This document shows, piece by piece, positions 5,524-5,592 of a stretch of 5,592 nucleotides of DNA (positions are counted from its first letter, which is position 1; each line of letters starts with the position of its first letter). The DNA lies in contig CAINTU010000075.1 of NCBI GenBank assembly GCA_903853515.1, forward strand, positions 1 through 5,592, read 5' to 3'. Below the pieces are notes generated by a model, which was not told the origin of the DNA, did no database searches, and was given only the letters and a program-made list of their open reading frames with translations. Origin of the DNA: an uncultured Micrococcales bacterium. GTDB lineage: Bacteria > Actinomycetota > Actinomycetes > Actinomycetales > Microbacteriaceae. The translations under genes were made by a program, and so were the position numbers.

Positions 5524-5592
5524 TGGCTCCCCGGCTTGGACTCGAACCAAGAACCTATCGGTTAACAGCCGATTGCTCTGCCAATTGAGCTA
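5524..5592 (-). tRNA. tRNA-Asn (anticodon GUU), 5' end cut by window edge
   Basis: The minus strand gives 69 bases of a tRNA: D arm GCTC/GAGC, anticodon stem ATCGG/CCGAT around loop CTGTTAA (anticodon GUU, Asn), T arm CTTGG/CCAAG with loop TTCGAGT, 3' acceptor strand CCGGGGA, discriminator G, and encoded CCA at 5526-5524. Only the 7-base 5' acceptor strand (expected TCCCCGG) lies outside. It is on the same strand as, and 41 bases upstream of, the kinase-like gene. Confidence 0.95.

Noticed and set aside
5517..5534. Intrinsic terminator formed by the tRNA-Asn 3' half and the T run
   Set aside because: The T-arm hairpin ends more than ten bases before the T run, and the acceptor strand pairs with the tRNA 5' end, so the geometry of a hairpin directly followed by U's is missing.
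1..5592. Mobile element, CRISPR array, prophage or attachment site near the tRNA genes
   Set aside because: No transposase or integrase, no spaced repeats and no duplicated tRNA 3' end are seen; the gene content is ordinary chromosomal.

Overview
The window reads as ordinary chromosome of a bacterium, most likely an actinobacterium of the streamlined freshwater Microbacteriaceae type. This is inferred from intermediate G+C judged by eye, tight gene packing, TANNNT boxes placed for leaderless transcripts, and the style of the NIPA-like transporter, GT4 and HisKA_3/LuxR genes. No 16S or other decisive marker is present. Coding density is very high, no gene-free stretch exceeds 50 bases, and I see no mobile element, CRISPR array or long repeat.

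Left block (1-2911, all minus strand, transcribed right to left): a NIPA-like DMT membrane protein, a family 4 glycosyltransferase, a tRNA with anticodon CAU, and the 5' part of a UbiA-family prenyltransferase that runs off the left edge. Gaps are about 18, 14 and 26 bases, so this may be one transcription unit with a tRNA embedded in it. A GT4 enzyme and a polyprenyl transferase together suggest envelope lipid or polyprenyl chemistry, but the substrates cannot be read from the sequence.

Middle (2912-3563): a 48-base divergent intergenic region separates the transporter from def (peptide deformylase, plus strand). Each start codon has a TANNNT box 6-7 bases upstream and no clear ribosome binding site, which fits leaderless transcription both ways. 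def converges on the next gene, with a 7-bp stem-loop at the junction.

Right block (3552-5592, minus strand): a partial tRNA-Asn(GUU), then a membrane histidine-kinase-like protein, then a LuxR-type response regulator 2 bases downstream. This pair is the most unusual thing here. The kinase has Asn where the HisKA_3 phosphoacceptor His belongs, although its ATP-binding motifs look intact. The regulator has Glu where the receiver Asp belongs and also lacks the second acidic-pocket residue and the conserved Lys, while keeping a recognisable HTH. Both halves of the phosphorelay therefore appear to have lost their phosphotransfer residues while staying as full-length open genes, suggesting a signalling pair that works without classical His-to-Asp transfer.
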